Assembly (NCBI GenBank): GCA_963708325.1
Contig: OY970203.1
Coordinates: 744,001-808,000 of the forward strand
Direction: 5' to 3'
DNA length: 64,000 bases
Source: G963708325 sp963708325
Lineage (GTDB): Bacteria; Actinomycetota; Thermoleophilia; Solirubrobacterales; 70-9
The notes beneath the pieces were generated by a model. That model saw nothing but the letters and a program-made list of their open reading frames with translations, made no database searches and had not been told where the DNA came from. Both the position numbers and the translations under genes were made by a program. Positions 15,907 to 24,394 of this stretch are shown piece by piece (position 1 is the first letter of the stretch; the number at the start of each line of letters is the position of its first letter).

Positions 15907-18438
15907 GTGAGCAAACGGTCCTCCCTCGACGGGTTGACCGCCGCCGAGGCGGCGGAGCGCCTGCGCAGGCTGGGGCCGCCGGAGGATCGCTCCAGCCGCT
16001 CGGTGGCGAGCATCGTCGCGGGCAACGTCTTCACGCTGTTCAACGCGGTCATCGCCGCCTTCTTCGTGCTGATCCTGTCGCTCGGGCTGTTCGCGGACGC
16101 CGTGTTCGGGCTGATCGCGATCGTCAACAGCTACATCGGCATCCGCCAGGAGCGCAAGGCAAAGGAGACCCTCGACGAGCTCGCGGTGCTCGTGGCGCCC
16201 CGCGCCAAGGCGGTCCGCGACGGGGCCGTCGTCGAGCTCCGCGCCGACGAGGTCGTGCCCGGCGACGTCATTCGCGTCGAGCCGGGCGACCAGCTCGTCG
16301 CCGACGGCGAGATGATCGAGTCGCGCGGCCTGACGATCGACGAGTCCCTGCTCACCGGCGAGTCCGACGGGGTCCGCAAGCGCCCCGGGCAGCGGGCGCT
16401 GTCGGGATCGTTCTGCATCAGCGGGTCGGGCTACTACGAGGTGGACGCCGTGCGCGAGCACAGCCACGCCGAGAAGGTCGCGGGCGAGGCGCGCGCCTTT
16501 CGCCATCCGCCGTCGCCGCTGCAGGGTGAGGTCAACCGGGTGATCCTCGCCACCACCTACCTGATGCTGCCGCTGGCCGCGCTGCTGATCATCTCCCTGC
16601 GCGCACGCTCCACGCCGCTCGACGAGGCCGCCCAGACGGCCACGGCCGGCCTGATCACGCTGATCCCGGAGGGCCTGGTGCTGCTGATGAGCGTCACCCT
16701 GGCCGTCGCCGCCGTGCGGCTGGCCAGGATGAACACGCTGGTCCAGCAGATCGCCGCCACCGAGTCGCTCGCCGCCGTGGACACTGTCTGCGTCGACAAG
16801 ACCGGCACCCTGACCGACGGCAACCTCGAGCTCGTGGCCGTCGAGGTCGCGGACCCCGCCGCCCAGCGGGCCGCCCACGAGGCCCTGGCGCGCTTCGCCG
16901 CCAGCGCCGGCGAGCGCAACCGCACCCTGCAGGCGATCGCCGACCGCTACCCGGGAAGGCCGGAGCGCGTCGCCGCCGAGGTGCCGTTCTCCTCGCAGTG
17001 GAAGTGGAGCGGCGTCACCGTCGCCGGGGCCGCCCCGCATACCTACGTGATGGGGGCGCCCGACGTCCTGGTTAGGACGGGGGCGCTGGAGCTCCCACCT
17101 GCCCTCCAGCGCACCCTCCAGCAGCATACGGCCGCTGGCCGGCGCGTGGTCGCATTCGGCGAGTCGTCGGCTCCGCTGCCCGCCGACCCCGCGCAGCAGC
17201 CGCCGCCCCGGCTCGCGCCTCGCGCCCTGATCGTGCTCTCCGAGACGCTGCGCTCCGACGCCGCGGAGACGCTCGCCTTCATGCGCGAGCAGCGGGTCGA
17301 CCTGAAGCTGATCTCGGGCGACGCCCGCTCGACCGTCACGGCCGTCGCCTACGCGGTGGGCGTCCCCCGCAACGCCGGCGTGATCGACGGATCGAGCCTG
17401 CCGGCGGATCCCGACGCACTCGCCGAGACCGCCCGCCGGAACACGATCTTCTGCCGCATCCAGCCCGAGCAGAAGAAGGCGCTTGTCTCGGCGCTCGCCG
17501 CCGCCGGACGCTTCGTCGCGATGATCGGCGACGGCGTCAACGACGTGCCGGCGCTGAAGCGCGCACGGCTCGCCGTGGCGATGGGGTCCGGCGCCCAGAT
17601 CACCAAGGGGGTGGCCGACATCGTCCTGCTCCAGGACGAGTTCTCGAGGCTCCCGCGCGCCGTCGCCGAGGGCCGCCGGATCGCCCGCAACATCCACCGC
17701 CTGGCGCGCCTCTACATGACCAAGACGGTCTACGCCGCCTTCCTGATCGCGACAGTCGGGATCTTCGGTTTCGCCTTCCCCTTCCTCCCGCGGCACCTCA
17801 CCCTGGCGGCGCTGCTGACGATCGGGATCCCGTCGTTCGTGCTCGCCCTCGCCCCCAGCGACGGCCCGCTCTACCGGGGCCGGCTGCTGCGCGCGCTGGC
17901 GGCGTTCGCGGTCCCGGCCGGCATCGCCTGCGGCGTCGGATCGGTGATCAGCTTCTTCTTGGTGGACACCGCCTTCGGCGGCTCCCTGATCGACGGCCGC
18001 ACCGCGGCGACGACGACGCTGATCATCCTCGGGCTGTCGTTCGTGCTGCTGCTGGAGCGCGGTCCCGGGCGCGAGCACATCGCCATCCAGAGCTACATGC
18101 TGGCGCTGGTCGCCGGGCTCGGGGCCCTCTACGCGCTCGTGCTCGCGGCCGGGCCGGCGCGGGACTTCTTCGACCTCGCCCTGCTCGACGCCGCCCAGTG
18201 GTTCCTGGCGATGCTCGCCGCCGCGATCGGCCTCGTCCTCGCCAGCGTGATCTGGCGGCTGCCGGCGATCCAGCGCCTCGAGGCGCCCGAGCCGGAAGAC
18301 GCCGGCGAGCCGCCCGCCACCGCGCCGGCGGAGCCGGACACGCCGGCGCCCACGCACACTCCGACGGCGGCGATGGAGGCGCCCGCCGCCTCGGGGACGC
18401 CCGGCCCGCCGGGGCACGGGCCGGGTGCAGTCCGATGA
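15907..18438 (+). CDS. CtpE-like cation-transporting P-type ATPase
   Basis: An 843-residue membrane pump. The phosphorylation motif is DKTGTLTDG with Asp297; the actuator loop has LLTGESDG; the hinge has MIGDGVNDVPALKRA. The fourth membrane helix has LIPEGLVLLMSVTLAV rather than a CPx heavy-metal motif, and there is no N-terminal metal-binding domain. This fits the mycobacterial CtpE group, associated with calcium uptake. The last ~50 residues are a Pro/Glu-rich cytoplasmic tail. The stop overlaps the pyk start (ATGA). Ion specificity is inferred from family resemblance. Confidence 0.88.
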   Translation: MSKRSSLDGLTAAEAAERLRRLGPPEDRSSRSVASIVAGNVFTLFNAVIAAFFVLILSLGLFADAVFGLIAIVNSYIGIRQERKAKETLDELAVLVAPRAKAVRDGAVVELRADEVVPGDVIRVEPGDQLVADGEMIESRGLTIDESLLTGESDGVRKRPGQRALSGSFCISGSGYYEVDAVREHSHAEKVAGEARAFRHPPSPLQGEVNRVILATTYLMLPLAALLIISLRARSTPLDEAAQTATAGLITLIPEGLVLLMSVTLAVAAVRLARMNTLVQQIAATESLAAVDTVCVDKTGTLTDGNLELVAVEVADPAAQRAAHEALARFAASAGERNRTLQAIADRYPGRPERVAAEVPFSSQWKWSGVTVAGAAPHTYVMGAPDVLVRTGALELPPALQRTLQQHTAAGRRVVAFGESSAPLPADPAQQPPPRLAPRALIVLSETLRSDAAETLAFMREQRVDLKLISGDARSTVTAVAYAVGVPRNAGVIDGSSLPADPDALAETARRNTIFCRIQPEQKKALVSALAAAGRFVAMIGDGVNDVPALKRARLAVAMGSGAQITKGVADIVLLQDEFSRLPRAVAEGRRIARNIHRLARLYMTKTVYAAFLIATVGIFGFAFPFLPRHLTLAALLTIGIPSFVLALAPSDGPLYRGRLLRALAAFAVPAGIACGVGSVISFFLVDTAFGGSLIDGRTAATTTLIILGLSFVLLLERGPGREHIAIQSYMLALVAGLGALYALVLAAGPARDFFDLALLDAAQWFLAMLAAAIGLVLASVIWRLPAIQRLEAPEPEDAGEPPATAPAEPDTPAPTHTPTAAMEAPAASGTPGPPGHGPGAVR

Positions 18439-19862
18439 CGCAGGAGCTGCGCCGCACGAAGATCGTCGCCACCCTCGGCCCGGCGACGCGGGCGCCGGAG
18501 GTCCTCGAGGAGCTGATCGCCGCCGGCGCCGACGTGCTGCGGCTCAACTTCTCCCACGGCGGCGTCGAGGAGCATGCGGAGACGGTGGAGCGGGCGCGCG
18601 CCGCGGCCGCGGCCGCGGGCCGGGAGGTGGCCCTGCTCGGGGACCTGCCGGGGCCGAAGCTGCGCGTCGGGGACATCGCCGGGGACGTCGTCGAGCTCGA
18701 GGCGGGCCATAGCTTCGTGCTCACCACCGAGCCGGTCCCGGGCAGCGCCGAGCGCGTGTCGGTGTCCTGGGCGGGCCTGACGGAGTCGGTCGAGCCGGGC
18801 GATCACGTCTTTCTCGCCGACGGCAGCATCCGCCTGCGAGTGGAGGCCGTGCGCGGGGCCGAGGTCGTGTGCGAGATCGAGCAGGGAGGCCCGCTGTCGT
18901 CGCACAAGGGCCTCAACCTGCCCGCAGCGGACGTCGGACTGCCGGCGGCCGGCGAGCACGACCTCGACTGGGTGGACTTCGCCACCGAGCACGGCTTCGA
19001 CCTGCTGGCGGTGTCGTTCGTGCGCCGGCCCGACGACCTCGATCCGGTGAAGGCCAGGCTGGCCGATCGCCGGTCGGACATCCCCCTGATCGCCAAGATC
19101 GAGAAGCCGCAGGCGGCCGAGAACGCCGAGGACATCGCCCGCGCGGTCACGGCCGGGATCATGGTCGCCCGCGGCGACCTCGGGATCGAGCTGCCGCTGT
19201 CGCGCGTGCCGGTGATCCAGAAGCGCCTGATCGCCATCGCCGGGCGCCACGCGCGGCCCGTGATCACGGCCACCCAGATGCTCGCCTCGATGGTGCGCTC
19301 GCGGATCCCGAGCCGGGCGGAGGTTGCCGACATCGCCAATGCGATCTACGACGGCACCGACGCGGTGATGCTCTCCGAGGAGACCGCGGTGGGGGCGTAC
19401 CCGGTCGAGGCCGTCCGCGTCATGGACCGGATCGCGCGCGAGACCGAGGGCGAGCTGCCCTACGGAGACTGGCTGCTCAACCGGGTCGGGCACGCCGACG
19501 AGGACGTCGCCGGGTCGGTCGCCTACGGCGCGGTGGCCGCGACCTACCGGCTCGGCCTGGCGGCGCTTTGCGTGCCGACGAACAGCGGCCGCACGGCGCG
19601 GTTGGTCTCCGCCCACCGGCCGCGGATGCCGGTGCTGGCGATATCGCCGCGAATCGAGACGGTGCGACGGCTGAAGCTCCTGTTCGGCGTCAGCTCGGTC
19701 CTCAGCCCCGAGCGCGAGCACCTCGGGCAGCTGCTCGATGACTGCGCCCGCCTCGCGCGCGACCACGGCATCGCCGAGCCGGGCGACCTGATCGCGATCA
19801 CCGCCGGGCGACCGGAGCAGGAGCTGGGGACGAACCTGTTCGAGATCCAGCGGGTGCCCTGA
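18435..19862 (+). CDS. pyk: Pyruvate kinase
   Basis: A 475-residue glycolytic enzyme transferring phosphate from PEP to ADP. It has the N-terminal TKIVATLGPATR, RLNFSHGG, the catalytic Lys in PLIAKIEKPQAAEN, the Mg/active-site signature MVARGDLGIELPLSRVP, and TATQMLASMV. The C-terminal allosteric domain (from ~350) is complete. The ATG at 18435 overlaps the ATPase stop by 4 bp, an unusual partner that suggests co-expression; some pyruvate kinases are controlled by the cation and ATP state, but a functional link is speculative. Confidence 0.95.
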   Translation: MTQELRRTKIVATLGPATRAPEVLEELIAAGADVLRLNFSHGGVEEHAETVERARAAAAAAGREVALLGDLPGPKLRVGDIAGDVVELEAGHSFVLTTEPVPGSAERVSVSWAGLTESVEPGDHVFLADGSIRLRVEAVRGAEVVCEIEQGGPLSSHKGLNLPAADVGLPAAGEHDLDWVDFATEHGFDLLAVSFVRRPDDLDPVKARLADRRSDIPLIAKIEKPQAAENAEDIARAVTAGIMVARGDLGIELPLSRVPVIQKRLIAIAGRHARPVITATQMLASMVRSRIPSRAEVADIANAIYDGTDAVMLSEETAVGAYPVEAVRVMDRIARETEGELPYGDWLLNRVGHADEDVAGSVAYGAVAATYRLGLAALCVPTNSGRTARLVSAHRPRMPVLAISPRIETVRRLKLLFGVSSVLSPEREHLGQLLDDCARLARDHGIAEPGDLIAITAGRPEQELGTNLFEIQRVP

Positions 19863-19877
19863 CGGGCCGCCGCGCCG

Positions 19878-20387
19878 TCAGCCGTCGACGAGGCTTGACC
19901 AGAAGCGCACCCACTCGCGTTCGAACCTGATCCCGGCCGAAAGCGTGCGCCACGGCGCCCTCGGCTCCGTGCCCGGGTCGGCGCTCATCAGCGCCTCGTA
20001 GGCATCGAGCTTGCGCCGGTGGGCGGCGAGCTGCGCCGGGGCCAGCGCGCCCGCGTCGCCGTCGAAGAACATCTTCAGCAGGCTGAGGTCGCGCAGCTCG
20101 GGAAGCGCATCGGTGGGCTCGTCGGCCCATTCGCGCAGCGCCCTGCGCCCCGCCGGCGTGATCCGGAACAGGCGCCGGCGCCGGCCGCCCCGCTCACGCT
20201 TCTCGCTCAGCAGGCCATCGCGGGCGAGGCGAGCGGGCTCGGCGTAGAGCTGGGAGTGCGGGACCGACCAGAAGTTGCCGATCGTGGCCTCGACGATCCC
20301 CTTAAGCGCGTACGGCGTCGCCTCGCCGGCGCGCTCGACGAGGCCGAGGACGATGAACGAGGTCGCGGTCAGCTTTCGCTTTGACAA
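19878..20387 (-). CDS. PadR family transcriptional regulator
   Basis: A 169-residue regulator. The winged HTH is at residues 5-85 (LTATSFIVLGLVERAGEATP, NFWSVPHSQLYAEPARLARD, RLFRITPAGRRALREWA); a helical C-terminal dimerisation arm follows (LLKMFFDGDAG...HRRKLDAYEAL). The only plausible start is TTG at 20387 (MSKRKLTATS). It is divergent from the membrane-protein gene at 20452, and its start codon overlaps the -35 box of that gene's promoter, so it probably controls that gene. Converges on pyk with a 15-bp gap. Confidence 0.85.
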   Translation of the reverse strand: MSKRKLTATSFIVLGLVERAGEATPYALKGIVEATIGNFWSVPHSQLYAEPARLARDGLLSEKRERGGRRRRLFRITPAGRRALREWADEPTDALPELRDLSLLKMFFDGDAGALAPAQLAAHRRKLDAYEALMSADPGTEPRAPWRTLSAGIRFEREWVRFWSSLVDG

Positions 20388-20410
20388 TGATCTGTTTCGG
20401 ACGGTATGAT
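20381..20410 (+). promoter_or_regulatory. Near-consensus sigma-70 promoter for the 20452 gene
   Basis: TTGACA at 20381-20386 and TATGAT at 20405-20410 are separated by 18 bp. The -35 box overlaps the TTG start of the divergent PadR gene. This is by far the closest match to the consensus seen in this GC-rich window. Confidence 0.75.
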
Positions 20411-20451
20411 TCGGACTTGATGAGGGTAGCGGGAGCGCCGGAGGCTGAGCG

Positions 20452-20943
20452 ATGAACATGCACGCACCGTTCCTCGCGGTCCACGTGGCGGCGGGCACGG
20501 TCGGCCTGCTGCTGGGGCCCGTGGCGATGCTGGCCCCGAAGCGGCGGGGTGCGCACACCCGCGCCGGAGAGGCATACCACTGGACCGTGCTCGCCCTGTT
20601 CGTCTCCGCCGTGGGGCTGGCGATCCTCAACTGGAGCGAGGTCTGGTGGCTGGCCCTGGTCGGCGCCGGCTCCTACGGCTTCGCACTGATGGGCTACCTC
20701 GCGGCGAAGCGCCGCCCGCGCGGCTGGCTGGCGCCGCACATCTCCGGGCAGGGAGGCTCCTACATCGCCCTCCTCTCCGCCTTCCTCGTCGTCAACTGGA
20801 AGGCATTCACCGGCACCCCCGGGTTCGCGTCGCCACTGCCCTGGGTGCTGCCGACGTTGATCGGCTCGCCGATCATCGCCTGGACGATTGCCCAGGTCGC
20901 CCGCGGCAAGCGGCCGAAGCGCCGGCCCTCGCCCGCGACCTGA
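20452..20943 (+). CDS. DUF2306-like polytopic membrane protein
   Basis: A 163-residue protein with about four membrane helices: 6-28 (FLAVHVAAGTVGLLLGPVAM), 44-60, 66-84 and a final pair around 105-150. His11 in the first helix (AVHVAAG) and the loop APKRRGAHTRAGEAYHW are characteristic of DUF2306-type proteins. Function unknown. Transcribed from a strong promoter and divergent from a PadR regulator, so it is probably a regulated gene responding to that repressor's ligand. Confidence 0.7.
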   Translation: MNMHAPFLAVHVAAGTVGLLLGPVAMLAPKRRGAHTRAGEAYHWTVLALFVSAVGLAILNWSEVWWLALVGAGSYGFALMGYLAAKRRPRGWLAPHISGQGGSYIALLSAFLVVNWKAFTGTPGFASPLPWVLPTLIGSPIIAWTIAQVARGKRPKRRPSPAT

Positions 20944-20945
20944 CG

Positions 20946-21371
20946 CTAATCGCTCGGCGCCAGAACCATTTGGGTGCAGCCGAAGCTGGCGGCGAGGCGC
21001 TCGCCCTTGCGGACGCGCACCTCCCACACCTGCGTCGAGCCGCCGACGTGCAGGGGCTCGGCCTCGGCGATCAGCTCGTCGCCCGCCGTCGCCGAGGCGA
21101 AGACGCTCAGCCTCAGCTCCACGGTGGTGAAGTCGTGCCCCGGCGGCAGGTGCATCAGCGTGCCCCACGCGGCGACGGAGTCCGCGAGCGCGACCCAGAC
21201 GCCGCCGTGCACGTAGCCGCCCGGGTGCAGATGGCGGCGGTCGACCAGCAGGCGCCCGCGCGCGCCCGACTTGGACGCCTCCAGCGGCTCGATGTCGAGG
21301 TCGCCGGGAAAGCTCCCGGCGATCCGCTCGCGGATCGCGGCGGCGACCTCCTGAGGCGACGGCTCCGACAC
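20946..21371 (-). CDS. PaaI-type hotdog thioesterase
   Basis: A 141-residue single hotdog-fold domain of the PaaI/YdiI type that hydrolyses acyl- or aryl-CoA thioesters. The signature is HPGGYVHGGVWVALADSVAAWG (residues ~49-70: the HGG motif and downstream Asp), followed by TTVELRLSVFASATAGDELIA. Forms dimers or tetramers in the family. Only 2 bp separate its stop from the convergent membrane gene. It sits next to a crotonase in the same orientation (49-bp gap), so an acyl-CoA role is likely; substrate not known. Confidence 0.83.
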   Translation of the reverse strand: MSEPSPQEVAAAIRERIAGSFPGDLDIEPLEASKSGARGRLLVDRRHLHPGGYVHGGVWVALADSVAAWGTLMHLPPGHDFTTVELRLSVFASATAGDELIAEAEPLHVGGSTQVWEVRVRKGERLAASFGCTQMVLAPSD

Positions 21372-21420
21372 GGCGGCGCAGTATCCCAGGCGGTCAGCCC
21401 CTGAACGCTCAGATGAGCAC

Positions 21421-22320
21421 CTAGAGCCCGAGGTCGCCGAAGGGCTCGTCGCGCTCGCGCACCGCCTGCTTGAAGCCCCCCTTCGTCGCCGCGCGCACGA
21501 AGGCGTGGCCCTCCTCGGTGTGGCGGGCGATCCCGTCGAAGAACGTCCCGAGGACCTGCGTGGAGGCGAGTCCCTGCGCGTCGATCGTCTGGTTTACGAG
21601 CAGCTTGTGCATGACGAGCTGGTTGATCGGCAGCCGGGCGACGCGCTCGAGCAGGGCCTCGAAGCGGGCGTCGAGCTCGGCGGCGGGCGCCGCCTCGGTC
21701 GCCAGGCCCCACTCCGCCGCGGTGGCGCCGTCGATCGAGTCGCCCGTCAGCAGCAGCCGCTTCGCCCGCGCGGCGCCGATCCGGTGGACCCACAGCGCCG
21801 TCGTCGGCACACCCCACACTCGCGCCGGCGGGTAGCCGATCTTGGCGCGGTCCTCGACGACGAGCAGGTCCGCGCACAGCGCCATGTCCGTGCCGCCGGC
21901 GACGCAGTAGCCGTGGACCTTGCAGACGACCGGCTTCTGCGCCCGGAACAGGCTCATGAAGCCGCGCACGTTTCGCCACATCATCTGGAAGTCGGTGACC
22001 GGGTCCCAGTTGCTGCGCGGCGCGTGGTTGCGGGCGATCACGGCGGGGTCGAGCGGCGAGCCGGGGGGAGCGTCGCCGCTTCCCAGACCCCCCATCTCCC
22101 CCTCGGCCGACTCGACCAGGTCGTAGCCGCCGCAGAAGCCCGAGCCCTTGCCGGCCAGCGCGACCACGTGCACCGCGGGGTCGAGGTCGGCGCGCTCCAC
22201 GCACTCGGACAGCTCGCGCGGCATCGCCAGGGTGATGCCGTTGCCGCGCTCGGGGCGGTCGAGGGTGATTCGCGCGATCCGCCCGTCGCGCTCGTAGGTC
22301 ATCGTGCTCAGGCTGTCCAT
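21421..22320 (-). CDS. Crotonase/enoyl-CoA hydratase family protein lacking both hydratase Glu residues
   Basis: A 299-residue crotonase-fold protein. The acyl-CoA oxyanion-hole segments are seen in LAGKGSGFCGGYDLVES and KVHGYCVAGGTDMALCADL. The two catalytic glutamates of enoyl-CoA hydratase align with Asp (GGTDMAL) and Pro (IGYPPARVWG). The hydratase reaction is therefore doubtful; an isomerase, hydrolase or lyase of the superfamily is possible. The start at 22320 gives MDSLSTMTYERDG; a start six codons later is also possible. It is divergent from the LigD-Pol gene. Confidence 0.8.
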   Translation of the reverse strand: MDSLSTMTYERDGRIARITLDRPERGNGITLAMPRELSECVERADLDPAVHVVALAGKGSGFCGGYDLVESAEGEMGGLGSGDAPPGSPLDPAVIARNHAPRSNWDPVTDFQMMWRNVRGFMSLFRAQKPVVCKVHGYCVAGGTDMALCADLLVVEDRAKIGYPPARVWGVPTTALWVHRIGAARAKRLLLTGDSIDGATAAEWGLATEAAPAAELDARFEALLERVARLPINQLVMHKLLVNQTIDAQGLASTQVLGTFFDGIARHTEEGHAFVRAATKGGFKQAVRERDEPFGDLGL

Positions 22321-22366
22321 TCGGGCCCTCCTGGATCGTCGGATGCGGCAGGCTGCGCCCGAACCG

Positions 22367-22372
22367 TAATCT
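22367..22372 (+). promoter_or_regulatory. -10 element (TAATCT) of the LigD-Pol gene
   Basis: TAATCT ends 6 nt before the GTG at 22379; no Shine-Dalgarno is present. Confidence 0.45.
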
Positions 22373-22378
22373 GGGCGC

Positions 22379-23380
22379 GTGAGCGAGGCGCTGACGATCG
22401 AGGCCGCCGGCCGGGAGGTGCGCCTGTCGAATCCGGACAAGGTGTTCTTCCCCAAGCCCGGCTACACCAAGCTGGACGTCTGCAACTACTACCTGGCGGT
22501 CGCCGACGCCGCCGTGCTTCAGCTGCGCGAGCGGCCGGGGACGATGAAGCGGTTCGTGGACGGGGCCGACGGCGACTTCTTCTTCCAGAAGCGCGTGCCG
22601 AAGGGCGCGCCGGACTGGCTGCAGACGGCGACCGTCCACTTCCCCAGCGGTCGCAGCGCCACCGAGCTGGTGGTCAACGACGCGGCCCACCTCGCCTGGG
22701 CGGTCAACCTCGGCGTGATCGACTTCAACCCGTGGCCCGTGCGCCGCGCCGACCTCGACCACCCCGACGAGCTGCGCGTCGACCTCGACCCGATGCCGCG
22801 CGTGCGCTGGACCACGGTCTGCCGGGTGGCGATGGTCGTGCGGGAGGTGCTCGACGACCATGGCCTCCAGGGCTTTCCGAAGACGTCGGGCTCGCGCGGG
22901 ATCCACGTCAACGTCCGCATCCGGGCGGAGCACTCGTTCACCGAGGTGCGGCGCGCCGCGCTGGCGCTCGCCCGGGAGGTCGAGCGGCGGGTGCCGAAGC
23001 TCGCCACCAGCAAGTGGTGGAAGGAGGAGCGCCACGGGGTGTTCGTCGACTACAACCAGAACGCCCGCGACCGCACGGTGGCGTCCGCCTACTCGGTGCG
23101 CCCGGTCCCCGACGCCCGCGTCTCCTGCCCGCTCGAATGGGACGAGGTCCCCGACGCCGATCCAGCCGATCTGCGCCTGGACACCGTGCCGGCCCGCCTT
23201 GCGGAGCGCGGTGACCCGTCGCGGGCGATCGACGAGAACCCGGGATCGCTGGACGGCCTGCTGGAGCTGGCGGCCCGCGACGAGGCCGAGGGCCTCGGCG
23301 ACGCCCCCTGGCCGCCGCACTTCCGCAAGCAGCGCGGCGAGCCGAGCCGGGTCCAGCCGAGCCGGGCCCGCAAGAGCTAG
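22379..23380 (+). CDS. LigD-type DNA/RNA polymerase (NHEJ polymerase domain)
   Basis: A 333-residue stand-alone polymerase of the archaeo-eukaryotic primase superfamily, as found in LigD, acting at double-strand break ends. The catalytic aspartates are in LRVDLDPMP (Asp135, Asp137). Other conserved parts: LSNPDKVFFPKPGYTK, ELVVNDAAHLAWAVNLG, GFPKTSGSRGIHVNV (nucleotide-binding) and VFVDYNQNARDRTVASAYS. The usual LigD ligase and phosphoesterase parts are absent from this protein; the ligase is a separate gene at 24395-25366. No Ku gene is in the window. Confidence 0.9.
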   Translation: MSEALTIEAAGREVRLSNPDKVFFPKPGYTKLDVCNYYLAVADAAVLQLRERPGTMKRFVDGADGDFFFQKRVPKGAPDWLQTATVHFPSGRSATELVVNDAAHLAWAVNLGVIDFNPWPVRRADLDHPDELRVDLDPMPRVRWTTVCRVAMVVREVLDDHGLQGFPKTSGSRGIHVNVRIRAEHSFTEVRRAALALAREVERRVPKLATSKWWKEERHGVFVDYNQNARDRTVASAYSVRPVPDARVSCPLEWDEVPDADPADLRLDTVPARLAERGDPSRAIDENPGSLDGLLELAARDEAEGLGDAPWPPHFRKQRGEPSRVQPSRARKS

Positions 23381-23411
23381 CGGCCCCGCATAACCAGCCG
23401 CCGAAGCCACT

Positions 23412-23432
23412 TGTGGTTGCAGTGCAACCACA
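23412..23432. repeat. 21-bp perfect palindrome over the start of the AbiEi/DUF559 gene
   Basis: TGTGGTTGCA, one G, then TGCAACCACA: two 10-bp arms with no mismatch. It covers the first possible start codon (GTG 23413). A related palindrome, TGGTTGC-aag-GCAACCA, lies just after the gene at 24325-24341. It may be an autoregulatory operator or an element end. Confidence 0.8.
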
Positions 23433-24312
23433 GAGCAACACGGTCGAGGTGGCGCTTCGGCGGATTGCCGACAGCGCTCACGGAGTGGTGACGCGGCGAC
23501 AGATGCTGAACGCCGGGATCACTCCCGAGGAGATAAAGCAGCGAGTGAGGCGCGGCGCACTGATTCGTGAGCATCGCGGCGTCTATCGGGTCGGACACCG
23601 CGCTCCAAGTGTTGAGGCCACCTACATGGCCGCGGTCCTGGCTTGTGGTGAGCGAGCCCTGCTCAGCGGGTCGGCGGCGGCCTATCTCCTGGGCTTCTCA
23701 GGCGCGCGACCGCCCCACCTCCCGAGGTCACTGCCCCGACTCGGCGCCGCATCCCCGGGGTGATGACACACCGATCGCAGCGCCTCGACCGCCTCGATGC
23801 CACGCAATGGCAGGGGATCCCGGTCACCACTGCCGCCCGCACGTTGGTCGATCTCGCTGCCGTGCTCGGGGCCGATGCCCTTGCGCGCGCCTGTCACGAA
23901 GCGGGCATTCGCCACGGCACCGCCCCTGGTCATGTGGAGGCTGTGCTTGCCCGGCGACCGACCGCTCCCGGCACAGGCAAGCTGAGGCGGATCCTCGGGG
24001 GGGAAGTTCCCGTCACCCTCAGCAAGCTCGAGGCGCGGTTCCTTGCTGTGCTGCGAGAAGCCGCGCTGCCGCTGCCGCAGACCAATCGACTCGCGGGCGG
24101 CCGCCGGGTGGACTGCCGCTGGCCCGAGCACCGGCTGACCGTCGAGCTCGACGGCTACCGGTACCACCGGTCTCGGCATGCGTGGGAACAGGACCGGCGG
24201 CGCGAACGAGGCCCGCGCCCGCGGCGACGAGTTCCGGCGCTTTACCTGGGGGGACGTCTTCGAGGCGCCTCGGTTCATGCTTCCCGAGCTTCAGTCACTG
24301 CTGGCGGGATGA
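23413..24312 (+). pseudogene. AbiEi-antitoxin/DUF559-type protein broken by two frameshifts
   Basis: Three frames together give one normal ~300-residue protein. Frame 1 (from 23413 or GTG 23449) encodes the AbiEi-like winged HTH: GVVTRRQMLNAGITPEEIKQ and HRGVYRVGH. Near 23690-23710 the coding frame shifts; the next frame gives TAPPPEVTAPTRRRIPG, then IPVTTAARTLVDLAAVLG and the Vsr/DUF559-like nuclease core (DCRWPEHRLTVELDGYRYH, WEQDRRRER). Near 24205 it shifts back to frame 1 (EARARGDEFRRFTW...), ending at 24312. The two shifts are opposite, so the end frame is restored. It is either a pseudogene or carries two sequencing indels. Confidence 0.75.
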
Positions 24313-24324
24313 CCAAGCCGGTTT

Positions 24325-24341
24325 TGGTTGCAAGGCAACCA
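24325..24341. repeat. Palindrome TGGTTGC-aag-GCAACCA after the AbiEi/DUF559 gene
   Basis: Seven-base arms with a 3-nt loop, matching the core of the palindrome at the 5' end of the same gene (23412-23432). It starts 12 bp after the stop codon. Confidence 0.7.
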
Positions 24342-24344
24342 TTA

Positions 24345-24381
24345 GTGACCACGACGCGGGATGGAGTGACCACGACGCGGG
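24345..24381. repeat. 16-bp direct repeat, 21-bp period
   Basis: GTGACCACGACGCGGG occurs exactly at 24345-24360 and 24366-24381, in the 82-bp gap between the broken gene and the convergent ligase gene. Role unknown. Confidence 0.85.
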
Positions 24382-24394
24382 TGGGGCGGGCGGC

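Noticed and set aside
15844..18417. An 857-codon open frame antisense to the P-type ATPase
   Set aside because: The plus-strand frame has all P-type ATPase motifs. The minus frame is rich in Arg/Gly/His and Asp without any domain, as expected for antisense frames in GC-rich DNA. The same applies to long frames opposite egtB (5283-7301), the peroxidase (13372-15741) and pntB (8673-9926).
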